In this document: positions 48,713-59,300 of the stretch, in pieces
Layout: the number at the start of each line of letters is the position of its first letter
Numbering within the stretch: the first letter of the stretch is position 1
DNA from: Diphasiastrum complanatum
Lineage: Eukaryota; Streptophyta; Lycopodiopsida; Lycopodiales; Lycopodiaceae
NCBI GenBank assembly: GCA_029204225.1
Contig: CM055095.1
Location: 18,389,483 to 18,453,482 of the forward strand
Direction of reading: 5' to 3'
Length of the DNA: 64,000 nt
Notes under the pieces: model-generated
Databases searched by the model: none
What the model saw: the letters and a program-made list of their open reading frames with translations, nothing else
Told to the model about the DNA's origin: nothing
Translations under genes and position numbers: made by a program

Positions 48713-48908
48713 AGTGAGAAGATAGAAAATTTTTGGAGCTCATTGGCAATCTCAAGCTAGTTCACTATGTACATTGAGTTTTTGTGATCCAAATGAAACC
48801 AAATCAATTTCTACTTGTTTCTCAGGTTGAAGGCCGTACTACAACTTGTATAACACACGTGTGGGCTCGGATTTCAATGTTGATCAATGCTTTTGATTGT
48901 TAATGCTT
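48707..48908 (+). repeat. LTR fragment of the copia D family, opposite orientation
   Basis: This 200-bp stretch is the reverse complement of roughly 29519-29729 in the copia D LTR, including CACACGTGTG at 48854-48863 and the CTCCATAGTGAGAAGATAG end. It directly adjoins the phosphatase fragment. Confidence 0.85.
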
Positions 48909-49296
48909 GGCGTCAAGGGCCCTAGTCGTCGTTGGAGTCTAGTCTTTTATCCACCAAGAGGTGGGTGCTACAAACACATAAGAACAAGAAAATGACATCA
49001 CCATAATGAGATTCACATGGAGCAACAGAAAACATTGCAAAGAGCGGTGATACTGATCACTCAGTGAATTTGGTCACACTTCATAACATGATAGGTAGCA
49101 TTATTCTATATTGAGTGCAATAGAGTGTGCATATGTTACATCTTGCATGCATGAGGTTTAATGGTATAGGGTCTAGAGCTCTTTATCTTTTTAAGGGGAT
49201 AGAACTCTGCTAACAGAGTATCATCGCACAAATCTTCACTTGTCTCAGGTGCAGAAGTGTGTAGAGTTTCACCCTTCCCTACCCTAGCCTCCTCCC
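48909..49296. other. No gene recognised
   Basis: Expected to hold the reverse transcriptase of copia I by position, but no polymerase motif is present. Confidence 0.3.
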
Positions 49297-51400
49297 TCAT
49301 TGCTTTTCATTTCTGAGGCCCTTTAGCTTCATCACCTTCTCCTTCAAATGCCACTTAACAACATCCCTTGCTTCGGCTAGGGTCTCTGGTTCTTCTGATG
49401 AAGTCCTGAATGATTGAGGTGTATACCTCTCAAGAATTGTTCGAGTCAATGAGGATTTGCAAACATTTAGTTGACCAAAATGTGATGGTGCTTCTTTTTT
49501 AATTTGTTCAGATCTGCTCGAGCTAGCTTGGTCTGGTCTAGTGACAGGTATTGTTGGCTGCTCGGGTTCTGTATCTGTAGTTGCAAGTCCTATAGAAGAA
49601 ACATTATTGTTGGAAGATTCCATGCTGCGTAAAATAGAATGAAATGACACATCATCATTTATCGATGGTTGCTTGAAATCATAATATGTATGTTCTTAGA
49701 AGATTACATCCTTAGAGACAAATGCTACATTAGTGGATGAATCATAAACTTTGTAAGCTTTATGTTCATCGAGATAGCCAATGAAAATACATTTATTTGT
49801 CCTATGATCCAGTTTCTTTCTTAGTTGTTTAGGAATGTGAACAAAACATACACAATCAAAGATTTCTAGATGGTTGACACTAGGCTTGTGCCATACTTCA
49901 TAAGGAGTTTTATTGTTGATGGCTTTAGTGCTCGATCTGTTCTGTAAGTAATAGGCTGTGGCAGTACTTCTACCCAAAACTTTGCAGGTAGGTGTGTTTG
50001 ATGTAGCATAGATCTGGCTGAGTTGAGAAGCGATCAATTCTTCCTTTCTGCAATCCCATTTTGTTGAGGTGAATAGGAAGTTATAAATTGTCTTCAAATG
50101 TTGTGCTCAGCCAGGTAGTCGGACATCTCATTGGAGATGTATTCGCTGCCACCATCATTTCGGCGTGCTTTCACCTTGTAAGATGTTTGGATCTCAACCA
50201 TGGCTTTGAATCTCTTGAAGCATTCAAGGCTTCTGATTTATGCTCTATGAACATGATTGTAGACCATCTAGAATAATCATCTATGAAGGTGATAAAATAA
50301 ATTGCATCTCCTAAGGATGGAGTTGGCATTGGACCACAAAGATCGCCATTTACAGGATCTAATACATGCTTTGAATATGATCTTGACTATCCCTTTGCCT
50401 TCCACGCGAATGGTGCCTGACTCTCTGAGGTAGATGAATTGATCTCTGCTATAAGCTGTGTACTGAGTAAACCATTCCTTGCAAGAAGTCATGTGTTGGG
50501 TAGCACCATTGTCCATGTATCAACTACCATAGTCTTCATTGCTATAGTTGTAAGCCCTTAACAGGTGTGATGGTTTGTGTCCATTAGAGTCTTGCTCCTT
50601 GAATTCTGCCATATTGGAGGAGTCTGGCTGCTGCTGTTGTTGCTTATTTGCCTAGATGCAGATTCGACATTCCTTGATGTCGTGATTAGCTCTCTTACAA
50701 TATTTGTAGAAGAGCTTCTTCTACAATCCACTATTTTGAGCTTGAGTATGAGGCTTCTGCTACTGCTGCTGCACTTGATTCTTGCCCTTGGAATAGTCTT
50801 TCTTCTTTGTGCATAGAGCCAGTGACTTGACTTTGATGGACAAACTGTTGGTCTTTCTCCGTATTTCTTCTTGAAGAAGATGGCTGATCACCTTTTGAAG
50901 AGTGAGGTCAGGTTGTGTGGAGGTCATTACAACAAAATGTTCATAGGACTTAGGTAAAGAAGAAAGCAAGGTCATAACGACATCATCATCTTGAATAGCA
51001 CATCCTAGGGCTAACAACTGATCCATTAAAGATTAAGTGTGAAGAATTTCCTTCTAAGGTGTAACCTGGTGGTTACATCTTGAGTCTCATATAGATTCGA
51101 TAATAAATCTAGTGCTTCCTTAGTGGATTTGCACATGGTAACATGGGATATTTGGGAGTCGGCCAGATTGAGCATGATCGACGCTAAGGCCTTCTAATCT
51201 TTGATCTTCCATGCCTTCGCTAATTGATGATCACTCTCTTCTAGTTTCAGGTCAGAATGTTCTACAACATCCCAAAGATCTCTATCTATCAACATCATTT
51301 GGAGTTTTAACTTCCAGATATAGAAGTTAGATCCGTTGAACTTGTCAATGATTCTAACTTTGTTGGATGAAGAAGATAAAGAGTTATCGATAAGAGACAT
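49297..51400 (-). pseudogene. gag-pol: Copia element I: Gag, protease, integrase; no reverse transcriptase
   Basis: On the minus strand, Gag starts at 51400 (MSLIDNSLSSSSNKVRIIDK, then FYIWKLKLQMMLIDRDLWDV) and continues in broken frames (DDDVVMTLLSSLPKSYEHFV, 50960). The zinc knuckle CKRANHDIKEC is near 50690 and a Gln run near 50770-50640. The protease reads MDNGATQHMTSCKEWF, DSG having become DNG. The central integrase is missing between 50277 and 50097; its C-terminal part is at 50097-49696 (LEIFDCVCFVHIPKQLRKKL, KCIFIGYLDEHKAYKVYD). A linker follows to 49297. It is related to C and H. Confidence 0.8.
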
Positions 51401-51446
51401 GTTGACAATAATACAAATAGAATAATCTCTTAGTTTATTGAGCTAT

Positions 51447-51458
51447 CCTCTGATACCA
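51447..51458 (-). other. Primer-binding site of copia I
   Basis: The minus strand reads TGGTATCAGAGG, one base from consensus, three bases from the LTR edge. Confidence 0.75.
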
Positions 51459-51461
51459 ATT

Positions 51462-52067
51462 TGTAGGAATAGGGTGAGAGGACGCAAATGGAGGAAGAGA
51501 GAAGAAAATAGTTTGTGGAACAACTCTCCCATTATTACGGGCTGCTACAAGCAAGAACAGTCTAAAAGATTGTTGTCGCTGAAGTAGACTCACAGCTCAA
51601 GCGTAGGTTGCATCTATTCCTAACAACTATGGACTTAATTTCCAATAGCAAATTTGCCTTTATTAGAAGAAGTCCGGTCTATCAATGTATAGAAGACACT
51701 GCTAAGGAGTCTGTTGGATTAGCTTACAAGATTTGCTTAGAGGCAATAACGGATTAATTTGTTAGAAATTTTTTCCGTTCGTGACATATGTATTGTTGAG
51801 CTGTCAATTTGATTAAATCAGCTTTTGAGAGTTGGCACTGACATTGACTTTTGAAGAAGTCAGATAGTCGACATCGGAGCTTTGACACGATGTTGAGGAA
51901 GTCTATGATGTGGAAGTTCGACAAACTTCGATGTCAGACTTAGAAGTCGGACAAGGCTGAGAAGTCAAAGAAGTCACAAACTTCGGACAAGTCAAAGACT
52001 TCGGATAAGTCGACTTTGGCTCAGGCTCAAAACCAGAGTTGTATCTCATTTTGCCAACAGTTCTACA
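51462..52067 (-). repeat. 5' LTR of copia I
   Basis: Bounded by TGTAGGAAT on the left and GTTCTACA on the right, matching terminal inverted pentamers TGTAG/CTACA, 606 bp. It contains a degenerate run of GAAGTCGGACAA-like units at 51830-52010. Confidence 0.75.
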
Positions 52068-52817
52068 TGAAAGCAATGAATAGATTCTCATTACCAGTTG
52101 AATTTAAGAGAAATTTCAATAGGTTTCAAGCGTGGATGTACAAATGAAGGATGCAACATAGAAAAAGTCACTTGAAAACGATATTAAACATAGACATTCC
52201 AAAAATCCTATGAAAATACGCACCAGAAATGATGAATTTATAAAAGAAATTTTACACATGTGGAATCCGATCAAATGACATGGTCGTTCAATGGTTCATT
52301 GAGAATATTCTTCGTACATCGAATGATTGATGCAACAGTTCTCACATGCAGAATGACACATGTCGATATCCGATTCAACCACATGTTTGCACCCACGTGT
52401 CCCTAACCAATACGCCATAAATACCTATATGGATGGACACGTGGACCACTGAAATGCTGCCATGTGGCATCGGCTATTTTTCACACGTGCAAAATTTTTT
52501 TTACATATACTCTCCATGAAAAAGTCATTTTTTCATGCAGATTTTTAGCTTCTCTCCGATATCGCTCTCAAGCATATGCACTTGTCATCCTTTGTCCACC
52601 AACACCCCCCATACTCGAGACCAATACTACAATCTGTCCGATATTGCTTTTGAACGTCTTTCTGTTATTTTTGAAGTGTTACACTGCTCTCAAGACCGAT
52701 ATTCAATCCTCAAGTGCATTTCTTGTGCAAAAACTTTTTGAATCCTTTTTGTAAACTTGGATGCGATATTCCAATTTTGGTTTTTTTTTTTAAGTTTGTC
52801 TTTTTTTTTTTAACGTG
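52068..52817. other. 5' flank of the H3-like/Ulp1 locus
   Basis: No retroelement sequence is recognised. Two T-runs lie just upstream of the ATG at 52818. A TATA-like ACATATA occurs near 52503. No terminal inverted repeat matching the 3' flank was found by eye. Confidence 0.3.
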
Positions 52818-53348
52818 ATGGCTAGGACTAAATCCACTGCCCATACCAGAACCTCTGTACAGTCTTTCCATGCCCGTGTCCCTCCTAGAACTGGCTGACG
52901 ATGTGGTAGGAAGCAGGTCTAGTTGAGGGAGATCAAGAAACTTCAGAGATCAACTGAATTGTTGATTCTGAAAGCTCCCATTGGTCGATCTGTTAGGAAT
53001 GTCACCCTATCTCTCGGGCTTGATGTTCATTTTGTTGTCACAACCATGCAAGCCTTACAGGGTGTTGCAGAGAACTATCTGTCTCAATTTTTTGAGGATT
53101 CCATTCTTTTGGCTGTGCATGGTAAGCGTGGTACCATCATGTCCAAGGATTTCATAATTCTCAAAAGACTTCGGGACCGCTATCCAGATCTTCATGTGGA
53201 TAACGCTAGCACCTCCAGAGATATGCCTTTGGATAGATCAAACATGCCGACTACCTCAATGAAGAAGAGAAAGCAGGCTGTCCCTAGAAAACCTGGATCT
53301 CGTAGGCCAACTACTTTCCTTTCTCCGAGATTTATCCTTGCACAGTGA
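52818..53348 (+). other. Histone H3-like domain (divergent, CenH3-like details)
   Basis: It starts MARTKSTAHTRT, compared with MARTKQTARKST of H3. The fold begins at codon 36 with LREIKKLQRSTELLI (H3: LREIRKYQKSTELLI) and continues ALQGVAENYL (H3: ALQEAAEAYL), FFEDSILLAVHGKRGTIMSK (H3: [20 protein letters not shown]) and DFIILKRLR. The DF in place of DI and FEDS are seen in plant centromeric H3 variants, but loop 1 has canonical H3 length. The N-terminal tail is about 13 residues shorter than in H3, and a 55-residue basic extension (KKRKQAVPRKPGSRR) follows the fold. Confidence 0.85.
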
Positions 53349-53669
53349 GCCCATATCGTCCTAACCACTAAATTAGTATCTTCGGACTCTAAATCAGACT
53401 CAGAACTAGATTCTCCTCCTCCTATTACTCGTCAACCTCCTCAGAATATTTCTTTATCGAAGCTGGAGATAACCCAAGAGGAGCTTGACAAGATAACAGA
53501 AAAAATTGTAAATATTGTCTCGACATCTATTTTAAGCCCCGTACATAACTTTTTTATAAGAATCCCATATGATCCTCTGCAGACATATTTTGATTCTGAC
53601 CATTATAATGAATATGAATCTTACTCAGCCAATAGAATTCATGTGCTCGGCAAGATTTTTGATTTTTTT

Positions 53670-54788
53670 CTTCCAGATTCAAATAGAAGCTTTTGATCAG
53701 GTCCCAAATTTTGTATAGAGCTTAAAGATAAAACTTCAGATATCACAGATACAATTGTAGAAGCCGGCCAAATTTTTTTGCAGCACAATATCAGTCTCGA
53801 TTCCATAGGAGACATTTTTGTTGTTAGTTGTTTTTTTATGTTGACAGTGAAGGCAAAAGAGGCCACTTTTGAAAGGGTTGTATATTTCATCAACTGTAGT
53901 CCAGTGGCCAAATTCTATTTGATTCCATATGAGAATAAGTAAGTTTTGCTAGTTTGGTGTTGATGCCTTTTATTTTGATAATTATACTCCTGTCAAAATT
54001 GATTCTAATTGCATTTTGATTGTTGCAGTCGACATTGGAGCTTAAATATTCTTTCTGTGAGAATAAATAAGGAGGGTGTATCAAATTTTCTATGTGTAAA
54101 ACTAAACTCAGCTAAAAATACACATAAAGAATTTGATTCTCTACTTCATGATGTCGTTCGAAAAACACCAACAATGACAAGTTCTATTGGGGAAATAAAC
54201 ATTAAATCTCTCAAGGTATATACAATTTATTGCTTATATGCATCTTTTTTTTTAGTGTAAATCTCTCTTCATAGCATGAATATATTATATATCATAATAT
54301 TAACAATTTTCGTTCAAAATCTGTAGTATGTACAACAAAAGGATGCTTTTAGTTGTGCATGGTTCGTGATGTACAATACAAAGCTTTTTTTTAGTGGTAT
54401 AATTTACAAATGGATGTTGATATTGACAAGGTAATATTTTGTTCATTTGTTGTTCTTTTCATTCTAATTCTTATTTCTTTAGTGTGATTGTTAGTAATTT
54501 GCTCATTCACCTTGTTTGTGATGATAGTTTACTCTTGACCCATACAATCCCGACAAAGTGTATAGATTGTGGCAAGAGTTGATCAAAAAATTTGTATTGA
54601 ATGGTGTAAGTTTAGAAGTCCTTCCTAAGACACACATTGCCAAAATGACTCAAAACACTTTTCCTGCTAACCTTCACATTTTTCACATTTTTAAAAATGC
54701 GACATCAACCTATTTTTTTGGCTTTCACAATTTTGAACTGGCACAGCGTGAAGAGCTGAAAACGGCTAAGGCACGGAAGAAAGTGTGA
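53670..54788 (+). other. Ulp1/SENP-like (peptidase C48) catalytic region
   Basis: Order of motifs: an opening FVVSCFFMLTVKAKEATFER segment, FYLIPYEN then HWSLNILSV with the catalytic His, CVKLNSAKNTH at the position of the catalytic Asp (expected LDS-KG-H, here Asn 400), QQKDAFSCAWFVMYNTKLF with Gln and Cys, and a helical C-terminus rich in Lys ending ELKTAKARKKV. Each motif sits in the family spacing once the introns are removed. Loss of the Asp suggests inactivity or an altered triad. Confidence 0.8.
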
Positions 54789-54990
54789 AGCAATCAGAAG
54801 TAGTTGCAATTAAGCATAATGTGTTCTTTTGATTAAAGCAGATTAGCTTATTTCTTAGTTTTTACATATAGGATCAACAAGAGAGAGTATACACATGTAT
54901 GCACTGTGATGCACATACAAACATATATAGCAAAATGCACAACAGTGACATGCAGAAGCAGAAAACTAAACATAGCTAGTAGTAGCTAGT

Positions 54991-55133
<143 letters not shown>

Positions 55134-55190
55134 ATACCTCTCTTGCGCTAACATGTTGATCTGAGAAACAGACAGCGCTCAAAGATCATT

Positions 55191-55881
55191 TGTGAAAAGT
55201 ACAGTACTAAGGACCATAAATGGATCTTTGAATGATCCACAAGATGATTGTATGCTTGTTAAACAATCTATCAGAAACTAGTCATCAGAAAACAAGATCT
55301 AGTTTAGCAGCTTGATAGGAAACAAGTAGAGACAATCAAAGCATTGATCAAATAGTCTAATCCAACTCCACACGTGTGGAAATAAGGCTGTACTACGGCC
55401 TGTAGACAATGTTTACAAAGTTCCAAAGCTGGGTTTCATTGGAAAAATAGAGTAATCACCATACAATGAGAGGAAACTCGAGTTTCTCCTTGAGGCTCCA
55501 AAAAGTTTCTATCTTCTCACTATGGAGAATGGAAATACATAGTAAAACACACTTCCTTTGCAAAGTTAGGTGAAAATCCAGCATGTAATAAGGAAGTAGA
55601 CTCCACTTTCTTGCCCTAATGTGAAAACCCTAGTCTAGATCCAAGAGTCATGCTTGGTAGGTGCATGGTAGGTACAAATCTCATCATAAATCATGGTCTA
55701 GATCCTACAAAGTAGGAATCACTACCAAATAGACACAACCACTCCTCTTGAATCGTGGTAACCTACTTTAGGTGTGTATGTACAAGTGGCACTTTTGCCA
55801 TTCAAGTAACCAACAAACAATATTGACAAAATGTACAATATTCTACATGGCTAGATTTGCCAATGTAGGCAATTTTTCACA
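55191..55881 (-). repeat. 3' LTR of copia E
   Basis: 691 bp, TGTGAAAAG...TTTTTCACA, followed on the right by CTCCTCCTCAAATCT, the reverse complement of the polypurine tract (55882-55896). Contains CACACGTGTG at 55369-55378. Confidence 0.92.
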
Positions 55882-56343
55882 CTCCTCCTCAAATCTAGCC
55901 TTGGAGATCACAATGCTTTTATCAATAACTCCAATTGAAGATCTAAGCTTGACAAATGAATCTTTAGGTAAAGGTTTAGTAAACAAATCAGCCAAGCAAC
56001 TTGATGATGGCACGTGTTGGAGCTTGATCTCTTTAGCTTGCACTTTTTCCCTCACGAAATGATGAGCAATTTCGATGTGTTTGCTCCTTGCATGGAATGT
56101 AGGATTAGTTGCAAATGATTGGGCTGATTGGTTGTCACAATAGATGATAGGGATCTCCTCCTCCATGACATGAAGCTCCACCAATAGCCTTTTGAGCCAC
56201 AAGACCTCCTTGCATGTTGATGTCAAGGCCTTGTATTTGGATTCTGTGGAAGATAGGGAGATGGTATCTTGCTTTTTGGAAAGCCATGATACTACTCTAT
56301 CACATAGAAAGGTGGCAAAGGCACTTGTTGATCTTCTATCCAC
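55843..56343 (-). CDS. pol: Copia E RNase H domain (after frameshift)
   Basis: This frame continues the polyprotein from DRRSTSAFATFL onward: VVSWLSKKQDTISLSSTESK, LWLKRLLVELHV, IYCDNQSAQSFATNPTFHAR, then HVPSSSCLADLFTKPLPKDS. Catalytic acidic residues of RNase H1 (Glu in STES, Asp in CDNQ) are present; the first Asp lies in YSDSDFA at the end of the main frame. RNase H removes the RNA strand of the hybrid during reverse transcription. A single frameshift near 56335 separates it from the main frame; the last residues run into the LTR. Confidence 0.85.
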   Translation of the reverse strand: MDRRSTSAFATFLCDRVVSWLSKKQDTISLSSTESKYKALTSTCKEVLWLKRLLVELHVMEEEIPIIYCDNQSAQSFATNPTFHARSKHIEIAHHFVREKVQAKEIKLQHVPSSSCLADLFTKPLPKDSFVKLRSSIGVIDKSIVISKARFEEECEKLPTLANLAM

Positions 56344-59300
56344 TTTGTCACTGCAAAATCCGAGTCACTATAGGCTCTTAAGCCAAGATTAGTTCCTCTA
56401 TACAAAATACCAAAATTCTTAGTGAATGAAATGTATCTAAGAACTCTTTTGGCCATCTTCCAATGTGAAACTAGAGGACTTTGCATGAATTGGCTTAACT
56501 TTCCAACACTATAACTAAGATCAGGTCTAGTTATAGTTAAATAGATCAAGGAGCCAATAAGCCTTCTATATAATGTGATGTCCTCAAAGGATGCTTCATC
56601 ACAACCAATAGATGCTTTTACATGTTGCTCCATTGGTGTCTCAATGCCTTTACAATTCTTCATTCCAAATCTATCTAGGATGGATGTAGCATATTTAGAT
56701 TGACAAATGAAGCTAAAATCACATCCTCTAATAACCTCTATTCCAAGAATGAAGCTCAATAGGCCGAGATCTACCATCTTAAACTCTTTTGCTAAAGCAA
56801 TTTTTACATTTCTAATTCCATCTAGATCATTACCACTCAAGATAATGTCATCTACATACAAAACAAGAATAATGATCATGCCATCATGAAAACTTATATA
56901 CAATGATGGATCATAGGCACTCATTACAAAATTGATGGAAATGAGAAAAGAGTTTAGCCTAGAGTACCATGCTCTAGGTGCTTGCTTGAGCCCATAAAGG
57001 CTCTTCTTCAAAAAACACACCTTTCCTTCATGCTTTGCCTTGATGAAGCCCTCGGGTTGCCTCATGTATATCTCTTCCTCCAAATAACCATTGAGGAATG
57101 CATTTGTTAAGTCAAGTTGGAATAGCTCCCAATTGAAGGTTGTAGCAAGACTAATGATCAACCTGATAGTAACAAGCTTAGCCACAGGAGCAAAAGTCTC
57201 ATCGTAGTCAATGCCTTTGGTTTGTAAAAAACCTTTGGCAACAAGCCTAGATTTATGCTTGCTTATTGATCCATCTTGATTATACTTCAATCTAAACACC
57301 CACTTGCAATCAAGAGGTTTCTTCCCTTGAGGAAGATCCACAAGATCCCAAGTATGATTCTCAATAAGAGCATCATACTCTACTTGCATAGCATCCATCC
57401 AACTTTTAGACTTACAAGCATCTTCATAGCATGTTGGCTCATCTAACATTGAAGTAAGAAAGGTGTAAGATGTGAAAGATGATGAGCCTTCCCTTTGATC
57501 ACCTTGACCATCATAGGTGAGCCTCAATGGCTCGGATCTTGCCCTTGTAGATCTTCTTGGAGTTCTTGGAGTTCTTGCATCTTGAGGTGGATCCTCAAGT
57601 TCTTCTTCACTTGGAAGCTCCTCCTCCATCCTAGCATGATCCTTGGCATCAAGATGATTAGTAGCATTATCATCCAAATCACAAGCATGTCCTTCAAAAA
57701 TAACATCCCTACTCACTATCACCTTGCTAGTGATGGGATTGAAGACTCTATAACCTTTGCTATTCTCACCATATCCCACAAAGATGCCTTTGATGGATGT
57801 TGCATCATCCTTCCTTCTCTTATCCAAGGATTGGTGTACATAGCAAGTGGATCCAAAAACTTTGAGATCTTTGAGATTGGGCTTCTCTCCAAATAGAGCT
57901 TCAAATGGTGTGATTCCTCCAATGGCTTGGTTTGGCAATCTATTGCACAAATAATTAGCACAAGTTATTGCTTCACCCCAAAATGGTTTGGATAGAGAAG
58001 CATCTAGCCTTAAGGCCTTAGCACACTCACAAAGAGATCTATTTCTTCTCTCACTCACTCCATTTTGTTGAGGGGTGTATGGACATGACAACTCCCTCTT
58101 TATGCCATTAGAAATACAAAAGTCAATCAACTTATTGGAGACATATTCACCTCCATTATCACTCCTTAATACCTTAATCTTGGTACTAAGTTGATTTTCT
58201 ACCAAAGTCTTGAACTTTACAAAAGAATCAAACACCATTGATTTGCTAGACAAGAGGTACATCCAACAAAATCTAGAATAGTCATCAATGAAGATTACAT
58301 AGTACTTGGCACCACCATTAGACTCATGTGAAAAACTATGAACATCCGAATGGATGAGTTCAAGAGGAGAGTTTGATCTTGATGTAGATCTTGAGAAGGG
58401 TAGCTTGTGAGCCTTTGAGAGGCTGCATGCTTCACATCTCTTCCCACACTTTGACAAATGCTTGGGGAGTCCAACTGCAAGCTCCTTTGTAGTCATAGAT
58501 TCCATGGCTTTGTAGTTGGGGTGGCCCAACCTTTTGTGCCACAGTTCCACCTTTGATAGCTCCACCTTTGCCAAGTTAACACTCTCCACTGCAATATTAG
58601 CATCAAGCTTAAACAATCTACCTTGCTTAAAGCCTTTGGCTATACATTCATCATTTCTAAGGATGGAACAAACTCCATGCTTAAATTGTACATCTAGGCC
58701 ATTATCCATTAACTGGCCAACACTAAGCAAATTCTTGGTTAACTTAGGAACATAAAGAACATTATCTAGATTCATCCTTTTGGATGATCCCACATACAAG
58801 GGAATTGTTCCTATTCCACTTATCTTACATTCTTGACTACTTGCAGTATAGATTGATCTATGTAAGTCATTGTAAGAAAGTAAGGTGGAGAATATGTCCT
58901 TTTGATATGTCATGTGGGAATTTGCCCCACTATCAATCCACCAAGAATCATTGGTGTTGCTCTTGGATGATGGTGGTTTGTTGTAAACCATCAAGGATGA
59001 CTCTTCATCCTCCTCTTCCTCCTGATGTGCAATGTTGCTTTGTTTGCTCTCTTGTGCCTTCTTCTTCTTGAGACATTCTGATGCAAAATGTCCTTTCTTT
59101 CCACAGAAAAAACATTTGTACTTGGACTTGTCTTTGATCTTGCCCTTTGAGCTTGAAGCCTCATCCTCCTCCTTGGTCTCCTTGAAGTGCTTCTTCTTGC
59201 CATTGGTCTTCTTCTTGCTTTTAAATGAGAAATTAGCTTTCTCATCACCATCCTGCAGAGAAATAGCATTCATTCTTGCATTGGTATGCAACATCCTACA

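Larger units (their letters stand above)
52818..54788 (+). pseudogene. Histone H3-like domain fused to Ulp1/SENP-like C48 protease, four exons
   Basis: One frame from ATG 52818 to 53938 contains an H3-like histone domain (codons 1-120), a Lys/Arg-rich tail (149-163), a Ser/Asp/Pro linker and the N-terminal part of a Ulp1-like fold. GT-AG introns at 53939-54028 (90 bp), 54216-54326 (111 bp) and 54431-54527 (97 bp) separate exons 54029-54215, 54327-54430 and 54528-54788. The spliced reading restores IPYEN-NRHWSLNILSV (catalytic His 376) and YVQQKDAFSCAWFV (oxyanion Gln, catalytic Cys 446). In-frame stops lie at codons 27 (TGA), 35 (TAG), 177 (TGA) and 293 (TGA); each could come from CGA or CAG by C-to-T change. 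A poly-T tract in exon 3 shifts the frame, after which DVDIDKFTLDPYNPDKVYRL continues. C48 enzymes cleave SUMO or related modifiers; the link to a histone fold is unexplained. Alternative: two adjacent genes, if TGA 177 is a true stop. Domain calls are strong, the single-gene model moderate. Confidence 0.65.

Noticed and set aside
52818..53348. Functional centromeric histone H3 (CenH3) gene
   Set aside because: Loop 1 has canonical H3 length, two stops lie in the N-terminal tail, and the frame continues into a protease domain; only a few residues are CenH3-like.
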